Counted from the first letter of the stretch, positions 1 through 13,225 are shown. The stretch is 64,000 nucleotides of DNA from Toxonevra muliebris (GCA_963691655.1 OY829326.1:116285388-116349387), one strand, 5' to 3'. Translations and numbers: made by a program. The notes: generated by a model from the letters alone, not told the origin.

Positions 1-671
1 GATTTTTCTTATATTTTTTATATTTGTATAATATTCATAACATAGTCATGAAATTCAAACCATGGATTTTCGCCAATTTTAGCCTTAACCAGAACCATAT
101 TTCCAACCAATCGTTTATTTCACGAGGGTCTTACTAGCTTGGGTTCAGTTCGAAATCCGAAGAAAATTAACAAATTTATTGTTGTGCTAGCGTGGAAATT
201 TCTGCCGACTAGTGATTTCACTTATTCTCCTCCCCTTTTTTACCAATGTTCTTGAAATTTTAAATGAAATATCGTAAAATTATTCCAAATTGCCCATTGA
301 ATTTTTGAATTTTTCAAAAACAAATAAAATACCACCAACCTAACGAACTTTTTTGGCCCTCTCGTATTTACTAACTGGTCACCTTGACTTGGAGGTAATT
401 ATATTTTTTTATTTTAACACACAGGGACACCTCTATTAATGCGGTGTATTTTTTTGATTGGAGAAGGAAGATAATAGGTATTATTATTTGAAGGAAGGGC
501 GAATGTCAAACACTGCGTCCTATAAGATCTATTGTACCAAAGCCACAAGTTATGAAAAAAGAAAGGAAGAGAGAAAGAAAGATAGGTAAGAAACATAGCC
601 AAGCCAAGAATCGAGCTAGGGTCTACAGAAACAAGAGTCTGGCACTCTGCCACTAGAATACAGTGGCGATG
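1..671. other. Intergenic stretch, no supported gene
   Basis: AT-rich non-coding sequence. The only open frame of any size (minus strand, 414-695) runs into a SINE and has no recognisable domain or codon structure. I see nothing else here. Confidence 0.6.
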
Positions 672-1136
672 GTTGGACCTACAGTTGAACGCCATTTCCG
701 AACGGCTGTATGGCTATTCTTTATCAGCTCGGTGGTTTTGCTATTACCAAAAAAAAGTGTGTACTTGTACACAGAGTGCCTAACTCAGCGCTTTTCTCGC
801 TGATTTTAGTGTTTTTTGAGAATTAAAACGAGGAAAAAAGTGATTTAGCGCTCAGTGTGTTTCTTTCAATTCGAAAAATCGAAGAAATTTTTATTCACTA
901 GAAGTATCAGATGTGTGCCTATATTAGTGAAAAAGTTTAAATGTATTGAGTTTTCTTGCATTTATATAAGGAAAAAAATTTAACGCTTTTTTTTAAGAAA
1001 ATACGCGTTTTATTCTTCATTTTAGCGGATTTTGAAAAACAAAAGTTGGCCACACTGCTTGTACACTTTCTCAAAATTATCATTCACTTCGTGTCGATAG
1101 TGCATATAAGAAGTCCACTAGACTAACGAGGTCGTC
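672..1136 (-). repeat. tRNA-derived SINE, copy A, split by a hAT MITE
   Basis: The outer parts (672-771 and 1066-1136) align with the SINE at 21724-21966: the left part shares GTTGGACCTACAGTT and CCGAACGGC motifs, the right part the ATATAAG and CCACTAG motifs. On the minus strand TAGTCTAGTGG resembles a Pol III box A, but the box B segment found in copy B is missing between the ATATAAG motif and the CCACTAG motif, so this copy has an internal deletion. A non-autonomous hAT element (772-1057) sits in the middle. Family assignment rests on comparison within this window only. Confidence 0.7.
772..1057. mobile_element. Non-autonomous hAT-type MITE (286 bp)
   Basis: The element is flanked by perfect 8-bp direct repeats CTTGTACA (764-771 and 1058-1065), the target-duplication length of the hAT superfamily. 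Its ends are CAGAGTGCCTAACT and, read from the right, CAGTGTGGCCAACT (11 of 14 match), the CAGxGTGxC pattern common in hAT ends. It has no coding capacity and interrupts a SINE whose two halves can be rejoined using copy B as a guide, which independently confirms the borders. Confidence 0.85.
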
Positions 1137-4100
1137 AAGATAATAAATATGTAGAAGACAGAAATGTCTGTGATCGTTTACTTTGAATTCAAAAAGGTTA
1201 TAACTATCCGGAAAAATATTTGTAGTTCACGGTACATACGGTACAACAGATAGCTTTAACTGTAGGCCGATTATGCAAAGCGCGGCGGATCGTACAAATT
1301 TCGCCTTTTCAAGTGCGATCCGCTTCGAACTACGCTATTATGAAAGGCGAACGAGGCGAACATTTTTGTTCCAATATTTCCATGAAATTGAACAGGAGAT
1401 TTCCAGTTAATATTGTGAATGGGACAATAAAAAGATCATGAGTTAATAAAACGTGTAAATATAAAATAAATATATAAATAATAAAGTAAATAATAAAGTA
1501 AACATGACAAAATTGTTTCTTTTTTTTTGCATTTTCTGGGTAATATTAACGTAAAATTAATGTATAAAACTATTTTAGAAAAAAATTCTTAAATTTTGGC
1601 TTATTTTAAAAATTAATATATTTGCCACAATTCCGCCAAATCAAAAGCTATCGGACTTGAGTTACGATATGGATGCCGTGAGTGTGTTTTTGTCTTCAGA
1701 ACGAGAGGAGGTAGAAGAAGGATCTAATTCTAATTTAAGAGTACAAAGGCGATTAATCAGATAGGCTTCATACCCAATTGATCTTCATCAGCAATAACAT
1801 TCCATCCGCAGTGTTGCCAAACCAAACAATTCAATGGAGTTGTCAACTCTGTTCTCTTTCGAAGCGAAGCGAAAGAGGCGGAGGCGAACTTCATAATATC
1901 GAAATTCTTTTCCGCGCATTTCACGCATTTTCGCAAAAGAGCGACCATGAAAATACCAATGGAATTAAGTCACGCGAGCAACGTTTTGGCAAAACCATTT
2001 GGACTGGAAACACTGTTGCCCGTAGATGAGCTCTAGGAGTTCGTGAAGCTTCTGAGAATATGGGATTTGCTAGTAAGATTACACTGAAGCGAATTTTTAT
2101 GAGGATCTCACACTTGTCGCTTATTAATATTAATTTTAATATTTTTGTAATTTGTGTTCAGCAAAAAAAGTATTTCACCATTAATGAAATTTAATGTTAC
2201 GCAAAAAGTTTGAAATGCCGATCAACATTGATGTAGATTGAATGTGCAGAATATTCAAACAATTTTAGTAATTTTACATATCGAACCAATAAACTATGCA
2301 CATAAAATGGATTATTAAAAACTACAGTCAAGATCACTGATGAGGAACTATGGAGGGTTCTTAATTGTGCAGTTGATCGGTTTGTTCTACATATTTGCAA
2401 ATTTAATTTTATTTCAATTTCATTTGGAAATTCAATCGTAAAATGTAATAATCTTTTATCCATGATTTAGGATAGAATGCTTGGGTCTATAAAATTATTA
2501 CGTATGCGTGTACTTTTTTTTTTAATAGGCAAATATTATTGGTTTGTGTGCTATTTGAATACGCTCCATTGTATGTACGTACGTTCGTATCATAAATACG
2601 TAGAGAATGGACAGACACGCGCGCGCGCACGCCTTTGAAATTTGCATTAACACAATATTTGCCACTCGCGCGCCAGTCGCCACTTTATTCTTTCTCCGTA
2701 CATCCATACATACATACATAAATAAGTAGAAACTATAATTAAATTAATTGATATACACAAACTGGAAAATAAACAAATTCTTTGCAAAAAAATATAAAAT
2801 AATAAGAAATCAAGAAGTATAGTACACACTCGTATATTATTTCTCTCTAATATGCGTAATAATTTTCACTTAAATAACACTGAACATGCATACTGGGCAA
2901 TGGAATGGGGATGAGAAAAGGTACAAGGTACGAGTACAATCCTAAAGATTTTAATGCGACTATTATTCATAATTGTTAATTAAATAATGAAATTCATATT
3001 AATAAATACACATTTGTATATTTAGTATGTAGTGTCGAGTGTCATTTAGCATTCCAGAGATACTTTACATACATACTCGTACATATGCAGAAATACAAAT
3101 TATATGTAAATATGTATGTATTAATATGTAGGTAGAGTCCCCGTAGAACACGCTCGGTATACGTTTTCAAAAACAACAACAGTAGCAGCAGCAGCAAGCG
3201 AGTTGAGGATCATTTTAAAAAAATACCACCACTTTTGAAATGTATACCACGAAAGCGATATATAATTATTTTTTATTGATAAATATTATATATTTTTATT
3301 ATTAAGTAATCGTATTTTATTTTAAATGTAACTTTTTAATTACACGATAATTTTTGTTTTTTTTTTACGATTGTTTCCACCAGCGTGAACTAACAAAAAA
3401 AAAAAAAATGAAAAATAAACAAATCAAACAAGCATACGGGCGAGCGAGTGAACGAACGACAAAAACGAACAAATCCAAAGCGCTATACGGACAATCAGAT
3501 AAAATAGAAGTGCATTGCGCGAAGTTCCAGAAATAACTGAGAAAAGACTCACTCGTCGTTTGTATGGAAAGAAACAAGAAATAAATAAATAATAAAAAAA
3601 CTAAACTAAACTAACTTGTATTGCGCCAAATGAAGCAAACAACTTGTACATAAAAAATACTTGTGGCCCGCAGCGTGGTGTCTTACCAATACTACATCCA
3701 CTTCTACTACTACAACTACGACTATCTAAGATTGTTTCGTTCATTGTTCAGCATGGAAATGATCATCATCTCAAAGTTACTCAGCTTTTTTTTTCATTGT
3801 ACAGTAGCGGATTAACTCTTTAGCCTTTAAACTAAAAGTTGGCTCTTTCATAAAGGATAAAAAATTATTTATATATTATCATTATTATATGGACGTTCCA
3901 TTCCATAACTTTTGTTGGAATGCTGCCGTCACTTTTACGTAGAGTGTTGCTTATTTACTTCCACTTCTTTCTTCTTAACCGGATGTCAAGGGGTCGTATA
4001 TTTGTTCTGATAGCGGTTCATAAAGACCGGTAGTCGCTTAATGATTGCTTGCGTTATCTTCCAAGTACAGCAGCCGTTCAGTAACGACGATAAAACATTT

Positions 4101-5330
4101 GATTTAAACAGCCGAACTTTTAGGCTGCTGATCAAATTGTTGTTACGCCATATGTCATGCGTCCTTGTGAGCGTCATAGCTTAAAAACTAAACGACTTAT
4201 TAAATCGAACCAGTTTTTTTTTCTTCAGTATTAAATTCTCTTCTAAGTGAACTAAGAAAGTTAGTCAAAAAGTCTATTTCAAAAATTGTTATAGATCTTT
4301 AAGGATGTAATCTGGTGTTCCGGTCTAATTTTCAAAGTTTTTTTCAGACATTTTTTATTATAACAAAATAAAATACGAACATTTCAATTTTTGAATATGA
4401 ATTATTGACATCTTTAAATGTACAAAAAAAATGTTTGGAGTTTATTTTACTATATTTTTTACGCCCAAAGTGGACCCCTAAGAAAAAAAGGTGTGTGGCT
4501 GGCCTGGGAGATTGCGGCATAGAGTAACATTCTGTAGAATTGCCATTCTGGCACGTAGTAGTTTTAAACATTTTTATTAAAAAATATCCAGATAGTAGAC
4601 TTTTTTGTAGAAAATCGGGATAAAATAAATAATGATTAAAAATAAACAATTCTACTACCTGCGAAAGCCATTGGCGTGTAGAATAACCTGTAAAAAATTT
4701 CAGTCCAATCGGCTTATAGAATTTCTTCAAACCCCTGGGCCGATCAAAACAACGTTCTTTCGAGTAAAACGCTTTAAAGTTTTAACAACACATACAGTTA
4801 AACCAACAGACAGCAAATAACAAGCAAATTAAATTTTTCAATCGCTAAATTTTTTACTTCTAGGCTTGTGTTTTTTAATTTTATTTACTTGTGTTTCGTT
4901 TAGTTCACAAGAAATTTCACTTCTGCCTTGTGTTCGTTAATAATTCTAGAACAAAAATTGCAACTCTGTACCGGTAATGTCGATGACAATTGTAGACGAA
5001 CTCTTTTTTGTGTGCGACATCTTCATGTAATTCCTTGGACATTTGCGCCATCTGTATGTGAAATGTATGCCCCGTCGGGCCCGCCCCTTCCCCCGAAATT
5101 CTAAAATCTTTAACACAAACATACGCTTACTTCAAGAATTATTTTGAGTTAGTTTAAATGTTCAAACATGCATGACAGCTGTACTACCGTCTGCCAAATT
5201 CTACATCCATAACTTCCGATTGACTGTGAATTTCAAAATATCCGTTTGCACACATATTCTCGGATGTTAAAGAAGCGATTTAAACAAAAGAATTTTTTAA
5301 CCCCTTAAATCTCGTATTGTCAAATGCCAC
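1137..5330. other. Intergenic, no gene seen; microsatellites and TIR-like motifs
   Basis: No supported coding region. It holds an alternating purine-pyrimidine CG tract (2615-2632), CATA/TACATA microsatellites, a GCA triplet run near 3183-3195, and a short GC-rich patch at 5068-5095 (GGGCCCGCCCC) that is striking in this AT-rich context. Two TATTATGAA-type motifs with nearby CGAAC (about 1339-1360 on plus and 1886-1915 on minus) resemble the terminal modules of the element at 61224-63299 and may mark a decayed relative. Confidence 0.5.
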
Positions 5331-5559
5331 GTCAGTCCCATCTGTTCGGAATTGTCTTGGGATTGTGACCGTTGTGGTGAACTTGATCAGAAACCACGCG
5401 TATGCAATGAAAATTCTTTAAGATCTCATTCAAGAATATGCCCCGGAGAGGAGGAAGAAGAGGCATATTTGTCTTTGTAGAACTAGACCCATTGAACAAC
5501 ATAACAACATACTATCCTTCGTTGAACTATTCAAGATCATCCACATGGGATTAGAAGAA

Positions 5560-5945
5560 ATTTCTGGAAAATTTTGGATCACTTCAAAAACAGCAGTCTG
5601 CAGCAGTTCAGAAAAGCGAGTTTATCGTTAGCCTCTTGGTTTGTGACAGACTTTTCAGTTCCACGCTTCCTTTGCTAGTTCGAATGCAAGCAAAATCACT
5701 TGATTTGACATCAGCAGTAAACCATGTTCACGAAAGTGTGGATACGCTTCAAAGAGAACGAAAAAATGCGGAATTATTACTAGAATCGGTGAAATTTTTA
5801 GAGCAGCTGAAATGCTAACAAAAGAAGATTTAAATATGAAACTCAGAGTTCCGAGATTCACGTTGAAGCAAATAGCTCGTTCTAATTAACTATCAAACAG
5901 AATCTGTTGAATCGTAGTTTCGTATTGTCAATCCACGGGAACTTA
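5560..5945 (+). pseudogene. Degenerate hAT transposase fragment (DUF4371/ZMYM-like type)
   Basis: Translation across two frames gives QAKSLDLTSAVNHVHES, then VDTLQRERKNAEL, then LRVPRFTLKQIARSN and a YFRIVNP-like block. This series (xSLDLxxAxxxV, LxxxR, xPRxxxxQxxRxN, YFR) is characteristic of the middle-to-late part of hAT transposases related to the ZMYM/52-kDa-repressor-like group. The frame is broken near 5790-5815, where an in-frame stop follows a one-base shift, so the gene is dead. The upstream part (5335-5460, with several Cys/His codons) may be more of the same element but I could not align it. No terminal repeats were found. Identification is from recalled family pattern; a protein search would settle it. 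Confidence 0.65.
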
Positions 5946-6835
5946 GGTGTTGCACTGAATGAGGTTGTCGAGATGAGCGCAGCAAAGAAATCTTGTAATT
6001 TTATATTTTGATTTTTTTCACTGTTGATCAGCATCATTTGATTGACACATACATACTTGAAAACATACAGAGGATATCAATATACAGACAATAAAAAGCG
6101 TAATTATTATTAGTTGTAATTATAATAAGAGTCTGAGTAGAATTGAGTGGGGTTCTTATGTAGAAATGGCTGATTCAATTATGATCTTCTACGGTACACC
6201 CTTCCGCAGTAGGTCAAACTGCAGTCCTTGGGTAAACTGTAAGTTAGGGTTTTGAGGAAAAAGACGGTGGTGGATGAATCAACAATAAGGACATTTTGAT
6301 TCTGTAAGATGCCAGCTCTATCGCCAAAATTGATTGATAAGGCTATGCTCTGACCTTCCTAATAAACTATGTATGTAATTACTAAGGAACGGATTTTGTA
6401 GACCTAAAAACTAAGAAATAGGCAAAATAAAATTACAAGAAAGGCAGAAAAAGGCACTACAAACACAAAAAGGCCAGCATAAAATTGAAAAAAGCACAAA
6501 AAACCAGTTACATTTAAATTTTTTTATTTTATTCAAAAAAATGCATTCAAATGTATTTTAAACGAAGTTCTACATCGATCGATTTGTAGAAATTTATATT
6601 TTAGGTAACTTAGCATTTCTTTAAAGAAAATCTTACTTCGTATAGTCAAAGGCATTAAAGCTCTTTCTTACGTAAAAATTTGAATTTTTAAACCAAAAAA
6701 AAAAGGAATTTAAGTAAGCAAGGCTAAGAAAGTCGCACATTTTCGCATGTATGACATAGCATTAGTTACAAAAAAAAAAAAAAAAAAAAAAAAATACACA
6801 TGTAGTCGTCAAATAAAGTTGAAGATGTTTACCTA
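5946..6835. other. Intergenic, no gene seen
   Basis: AT-rich DNA without a supported feature. A 26-base A run lies at about 6770-6795, directly beyond the fossil hAT sequence that follows. Confidence 0.5.
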
Positions 6836-6839
6836 ACCC

Positions 6840-7225
6840 AAAAATCTGATGTTTAGCTTTGTCGGTCTTTTCATCAATACAAACAAAAATCGTTTTCCCA
6901 CTAATTTTGGACCGGATATTTAGAAGAACTTCATCTTAGCAGCCTTGAACATATTTTTTTGTACTTTGGACTCATCGGAAACTTTCGCCTTTATGTATTT
7001 CTCAAAACAGTTTTTGAATTTTGAACTGTAGAGCTTTTTCAACGGTATGTCCTACGCCAGCATCATTTTGGCAGGATTGCCGTAAAATGTATTTGTTTTG
7101 CACTCTACATGAGAAGTTATCATTTGCGCCGTCTTTCTTTAGATTTACCGTCTTAATATGTTTCTACAGGTTTACGTCCCGCTGCATATATTTTTTCGTG
7201 ACAATCGGAGCAAAAAGAAAAATGT
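6840..7225 (-). pseudogene. Degenerate hAT transposase fragment (CGGBP1-like type)
   Basis: On the minus strand, pieced through several frameshifts, one reads FCSDCHEKIYAAG (a CxxC zinc-finger half typical of the N terminus), then FKIQKLFEKYIKAK, VSDESKVQKN, and GKTIFVCIDEKTD followed by HQIFGLG. The order CxxC finger - LF.KY - DES..RKN - IWVSIDETTD is the known layout of CGGBP1-like hAT transposases, whose first catalytic Asp lies in the IDExTD motif. Multiple stops show it is non-functional. It differs from the hAT fossils at 5560 and 18780. Confidence 0.6.
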
Positions 7226-7239
7226 TTCCATTTCATAAT

Positions 7240-10200
7240 CCGCTTCCTGGTAATTACCAACGAGGCATCAATAAAATTTCTAAATAAATACATCTTGAAC
7301 TAAATCAATTTTGGTTGGAATTGAACAACTAAATGGACCCTATCAGGACAGCTTCTCAAGTTAAACTAGGTTAAACAAGGGGTTTTTCGGCTAACATCCC
7401 GAGTACCAAAGCCAAAGATCTAAAATACCTATAATTGAATGTAGATCTCTAAGCAGTGTACAGTGTAATTTTTAAAAAAGTGGTTAATACAAAAGCAAAC
7501 AAATATGAATCTTACAAATTTCTTACGGGACATTACTCGAATATTTTCATACCCCTAAAATCGGAGTTGTAGAGTTAGAGCGATTGCGTGTTGAAGATGT
7601 CACAGTTCGAATTAGAAAATACTCTATCTAAGAAGTCAAAAAGAAACAGAATTTACAATAGCTGGTTGCTGGTGTATAATCAAAAATTTTGGCCCATTAA
7701 AACTTCAATATTTCTAAGACTATTGTTTATGTAATTCAAATTGCTATTTTTAAAGCAACTTTAAAAGGATATCTTAAGTTCCAGACGCTCATTTAGATTG
7801 ACTCGGCTTGTTTCTGTTACGTCTATTCGAATTTAAGTATTTGAGAAGGACTCAGGGTTAGTTAAGCAAGAGTAAGGTCAGGAACTCGCAGATAAAAGAG
7901 AAGTTGAATTCGTGTTTTGTGAAATGTTTTCCTTTATAATGGGCCTAATTAGTTTCACATAAACAAGTGCGGCACTGTAAACTTAATCTTTTTTTCATGC
8001 TTTCTTGAGGGAACGTGAAACTTAAGTTTTGAGTCCACTTATATTGAATACGATCGAATCTCTCAATGAAGGAGAGCACAGAATTTTATACACTACACAA
8101 TACAATCATAAACATCAAAGTACATATACATATGATATACAGATATTGTATGTATAAATTTCAGATAAATACATATGTAAATATATATAATTCTCTCACC
8201 GAAATCTCACCTAGAAATTTATTGATTAATCGATTTATATTAGCGGTAGACGCCGATCTAGCAATTCAACAATTTAAAGAGAAAAGTGAATATATGTACG
8301 ATAAAATTCGATCAAAACAGATTAGATCACATCAGAGCAGATCAGACACACAAAAAAAAAAAATAAAAGAAAAAAACAAACAAAAAACAAATAGGCATCT
8401 TTGTTTTGTCTTTCATCACCACAGAAGTTAGCTAGAATACGAGTATGTCGATAGATATAATACAATTACATACAGATACAGTATTTCAAATTACATACAT
8501 ACATATCAGTGAGGTTGAGGCTGGTTAGCTCTTTTATTCTCTAAAGATGACTTTTTTAATGTGCATTGTTTACTTTGAGAGAGGTGAATGTTATCTCAAT
8601 CTGAGTACATACATACATATGGATGTTTTACCTGAAAATTTATATCTAAATTGATTTTGTTTTTTAAACGTTAGGACAATTAGATGAATTTTCTTCGGAT
8701 TTTGCTTTCTGCTATAATTACGTACTATTTGAATTGAATTTAAATTGCCTTCTTTTCAGAGTTCTTCACGTGAAGCCACTTCAATTTCTTCAAAAGTTAA
8801 TGCATTTTAATCTTAATAATGTCAGGTAAATTTTTTTTTTTTTTAGATCTTTAGATGCGGAGGCGCCACCGGTGAGAAACCGGTTCTTTCCACTTAAGTG
8901 ATTTTAAAATCTTCTGCTTTCTTGTCATGCTGTGTTCTGCAGTTTTTTTTTTTAAAAAGGTAAAGAATATTTGTGTGTGGTATATATAAGTATGTATGTA
9001 TTTACATAAATACACTTGAAAAAACAATGAGAGTTGAATATCTTTATTGGATTTTCCCAACATTTTCATTCAGTAACAGAGATTTTTTTATCTCATTCAA
9101 ATATAAGTACAAATAGTTATGATAAATTTTTTTTTTTAATTGAATGGTTTAGAATTGCAGTCTGCAGCCTATCAAAGAACTTATCAAGTGTCATGTGCAT
9201 ATTAATTTAATGCATTCAATTAAAGAAGTGAATTTTAATTTATGGATTTAAAATTCAGATCAAATCATAATTGCATTCAAAAGTTTTAAGCGAAATTTCA
9301 AACCATTTGTTACTGTACGGTGTAATAATCTGGTGGAAATACTCAAGCAATTTGAAAAACTTCTTCATTAATTGGTTATATACTTTTGATACGGGAAACT
9401 TAGGGCATATTTGTGATTCTTTTTGGACTATTTGAAATAATTTATTTGAAACTAGCATAACAGGTATATATAGTACATATTCTTACGAAAAAAAAGAGTG
9501 GTCGGATATGAAAAAATATTGAAAATTGTAGAAGTTGTAGATCTTGTCCTGATGCGCGTTTTTTCTGCAGAGTCTGCGGTGAATGCCAACAACTCAACTG
9601 TAAGCAAAAAGACAAAAAATTTACAGTTGTGTACTACAGCGCCGAGTACTTGAACGAAAAATTTAAAAAAAAAAAACCTTCTCATACGGAAACCATGAGG
9701 CAAAAAAAATTCAATTTTTTGAGTCTCAAAAATGTAATTAAAAAAAATTATTATAAGACATATACTGCACATGACAAAATTATTATTCAAGTACTTTGTA
9801 TTGTAACTAGGAAAAAAATTTGATGAATTGGTCAAGTAGTTTTTGAGATATCGCGGTCACCGCAAATGCATTTTTCAAAAAACATCATTTGGAGAAAATC
9901 ACGTTTAAAGTGCACTTCATTCATGAACAGTAGTGAGCTACAAATCGAGTTGCTCCTTACGATCTACTGCTCGGAATGACTTGAAATTTTGAACATAAAC
10001 TCTTGAAAGTATGTTTGTTCGAAATAAGTCATAAAAATTTTTTCGATTTTTTGACTCATGAAAACGTATACATATAACCTCTTAAGCCTCATGCGTTAGG
10101 TGACCATCTTTTTTTTACGAAATTTCGGTACAAAAAAAAAAAAAAACAAAATTCGATACATATTAAAAAAAACAAAATAACTCTGAAGATTAGTTGTATT

Positions 10201-11045
10201 ATTATTATTTTAATTAATCCAAATCGTTTCATTTATCACTTTTCGATTCACATATTTGCCATTTGATCCGATTTGCTCAAAGTTTAATAAAATCAAAAAA
10301 TTCTAAGCTAAGCATTTTGGGGTTATATCAAGCGTATAAAATATATTTCAAAGTTTAAAAGTTATATCGATTTGTTTCAACAGACCTTATATCATTAATT
10401 AAAGAGAACAATCCTTCAATAGGAGCTGAAGTGCTTGATAAAGAAAAAATTACGAATAAATACTATGTACAATGTTGAAGATCATATCCTATTTACTTAT
10501 AACGAAAACACTTTGTATATGAATATTGTTTTTGTATGTTTGATATTTTGATCTATTGATATTGAAGTTATAAAATTTTCAATTAATTCGTTGTTAAATT
10601 GAAACATTTCAATAAAACTTAAAAATCATTATAATATAAAGATCCTAACAATCAAATTTCGGTACAACTATTTTCTGTTTTCAAATTTCAGAATAATTTA
10701 TTTTATATTTGCTTCGCTTCTGGTCGCTTAACTTATGCATATCACAAATTCTCTGCGAATAAATATTTATTCAGACAGTCAAACTGCTCTGAAGGACTAT
10801 TTAGAAAGTCAAGCTAAAAAGTATAAACCAGTTTGCAAGGGAATAGTGGTGGCACTATAAAGCTTGCGGGTCTTTGTGACGCATTCGTCCTCACATTTAA
10901 CCTAACCCGAATTGACGTTCGATTTGGCGAACATTATGTTATTTATTTTTTATTTTTTATATAGTACAACTTGTGTGAAACTTGTACAATTTTATACTGA
11001 ATCCAAATAGCGAAGTGAGCTTTTTTATGCAATTTTTACTCTTGA
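7240..11045. other. Intergenic, no supported gene; decayed repeat at about 9480-10130
   Basis: Open frames here are short and biased to Lys/Phe/Ile, as expected by chance. At about 9484 and 10107 there are similar oppositely oriented blocks (CGAAAAAAAAGAGTGGTC against reverse-complement CGTAAAAAAAAGATGGTC) that could be terminal repeats of a ~640-bp non-autonomous element. The resemblance partly rests on A runs, so I do not call it. CATA microsatellites occur near 8490 and 8990. Confidence 0.45.
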
Positions 11046-11049
11046 ATGT

Positions 11050-11172
11050 TTGTCAGTGCCAGCCAAGAGGTTGTGCCGTATATAATATTTCTTATATTTG
11101 ATTATTGACCGTGCCGTGCATCGAACCCGAACTCACTGGTTGCGTAGCATTCTAGCACACTAATCGCTACCG
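11050..11172 (-). repeat. tRNA-derived SINE, copy D (short)
   Basis: On the minus strand TAGCGATTAGT (11169-11159) is box-A-like, and GGGTTCGATGC (11128-11118) fits the Pol III box B core GGTTCGAxxC. The spacing of about 30 bp between boxes is tRNA-like. The tail sequence GTGCCGT..TTATATTT..GATTATTG resembles copy C at 44124-44303. Confidence 0.65.
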
Positions 11173-11179
11173 TAGATTA

Positions 11180-12024
11180 GATTACATTAGCTTGCAGAAT
11201 ATAATAAAGAGAATATAAGTAACTGCTTGGAAGAATGGTTTCTTATTAAACCATATCCCAATTAGGTTAAAGAATTGTTTTTTTGATTTCTTTTTTAATA
11301 TAAACTGGCTATCCTGACTGGACCAGGGAAATAAACCAAAGAAATTTTGCAGTGTGGTTCGGTTTAGTGGTTCACAGTGTCTCTGAACCACTGGTTTGGT
11401 CCAAAAATCTAATCTTCCAGCGTAAAATTTGATATATCCTTCAAAAGTTTCACTTTAAGGATAAGAAAAATTTTAAAATACAACATCACCAATCACAAAA
11501 ATACAGAATTCATCAAACCCCCTATTTTGGTTCATGGTTCGATTCGAGTCTCTCAAATTGCGCATGGTCCAGTTCAAAATTGATTTGGTTCAAAATTGAT
11601 TTCTATCACTGGACTAGACACCATTTTTTCGATTCCTCACTCTAACGCAGCCTTTTAACGAACTTTCAGTAAAATGTTAATTTTTAAAGGAAGGAAAAAA
11701 ATAGATTTTCGAACGAACAGATATATTAAAAACAATTTTAAAATGTAATGAATGATGGAGCATAATGTATTTTGGGCTGCTGAATTCGAATAAGCTTTGT
11801 CGTAACAATTCAGATTTTAGAGATATAGCCAATTTTTTTATTTTCCGGACATGGGTCGCCGTTGTTATCAAAATTACCATTTTTTCGAAATGAAAAGTAA
11901 AGCATCCATATCATTTCAAAAAGGCAATTAAATTATCTTTAATTCTCTGTTTCATTTCTGTCAAAAGTTATAGAGATTTGAAGTTGAAATTCTGACAAAA
12001 AACGTTTTTTTTCGAATTACCTAT
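11180..12024. other. Intergenic, no gene seen
   Basis: No supported gene. There is a low-level repeat of GGTTC/TGGTTC motifs at 11353-11595 (for example GGTTCGGTTTAGTGGTTC), without a clear unit. Confidence 0.45.
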
Positions 12025-12273
12025 AATAAAAAAAGGAAAAGATTTGAAATGGCTGCCAATGAAAATAAGTTAAAATCATCATTAAATGTTCTTATAAAGG
12101 GTAACAACTAAAAACAATGCCCACGATTAACAGCAATGACTGTGATCCATTAAAATGTTTCACCTCTAGCTGCTGAGCAGTTCCATTGTGAATAGCAGTA
12201 TAACGAAGAATAGACTTAACAACTTGGTCGTTTTTTTCGCACATGTTAAACTAGCTGGCGAATAAAACACAGC
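12025..12273 (-). mobile_element. Truncated copy of the 417-bp TA-flanked MITE
   Basis: This segment is the reverse complement of the left ~230 bp of the element at 39706-40122. It shares the terminal GGCGAATAAAACACAGC block followed by TA (12274-12275), the CATTAAAATGTTTCA block and the ATAAAGxGTAA block. The distal half is missing, so the copy is truncated at about 12025. Confidence 0.75.
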
Positions 12274-12275
12274 TA

Positions 12276-13160
12276 ATGATTTCATTAATTTGAATGCATA
12301 ACATTGCTTTTAATTAAACAAAGAATTCAGTAGTGTTCACATTTTGTCTATTGTGTGTTTTGGGATTGGTGTCTCTAATGATCAATCAAAAATAATCGGC
12401 TAGCATTTCCCCATTCCATAAACCTTGATTTTATGTCTTGGTGAAACCCATAGTGAAATTAATAAAGTGAAATAAATAGAAATGACGCCCTCTTTTCTGT
12501 TTACTGACGTCTGCCAAATTTGAAAATTATTCTCTTACTTCTCCCAAAATATTTGAATTTCAGAAGTAAATATAAAAAGTATTAACCCATTGGTAGCACC
12601 ACAATATATAAATAAAATAGACAAATTTGAAAAGCCAGAAAAATTGTTAGACGTTGATAAACAAAATCTACGAATGCGTTTGTAACAACTATTTGCATAA
12701 TGTGCACCAAGGATTTATTCCAAAACCTAAAGTTTTTTTTGTTATGTATGCCATTCAAGTAAGAAATCTGCTTCTCCGAAATTTAAATAAAATTCTTTTG
12801 AAATCGGTAAAACTATTTAGAATATAAAGAGGACATATTTTGTTCATTTAAGTACTTTATAGAACCACACTCTACAAAATATTTTGAGAGCTTTTATTTA
12901 AAAAAAAAAAAACATTTATTTCATTTATTTATTTGTGTACAGCTGACGAAAATGGGTTAAAAGAGTTTTCTCTCATAAACAAAATTATTTGTCAAAATTT
13001 ATTGAGCGAATACTTGTCATAATTGTCAAATCTCAGAAGACCTGAGAATATTTCAGATTACTTTCTGCTATCTGGCATACTGTATACTGTGGTGAAACCG
13101 TTCACCCTGATCATCACTCACTTCATCCAAGTTTGGTGGAAAAGAGTTTAGTTGAGAATG
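12276..13160. other. Intergenic, no gene seen
   Basis: AT-rich DNA with no supported coding or repeat structure. Confidence 0.5.
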
Positions 13161-13161
13161 G

Positions 13162-13186
13162 ACCCATCTCCACTTTGGAGATGGGT
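13162..13186. repeat. Perfect 11-bp hairpin with CTT loop
   Basis: ACCCATCTCCA - CTT - TGGAGATGGGT is a perfect 11-bp inverted repeat with a three-base loop, in otherwise unstructured DNA. Function unknown. Confidence 0.8.
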
Positions 13187-13225
13187 AAAAAACAGTGCTA
13201 TATAGTGATAAATGAAAAACAGCCT

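Noticed and set aside
9480..10130. Possible MITE with CGAAAAAAAAGAGTGGTC ends
   Set aside because: The end match depends largely on A runs, and no target duplication could be found.
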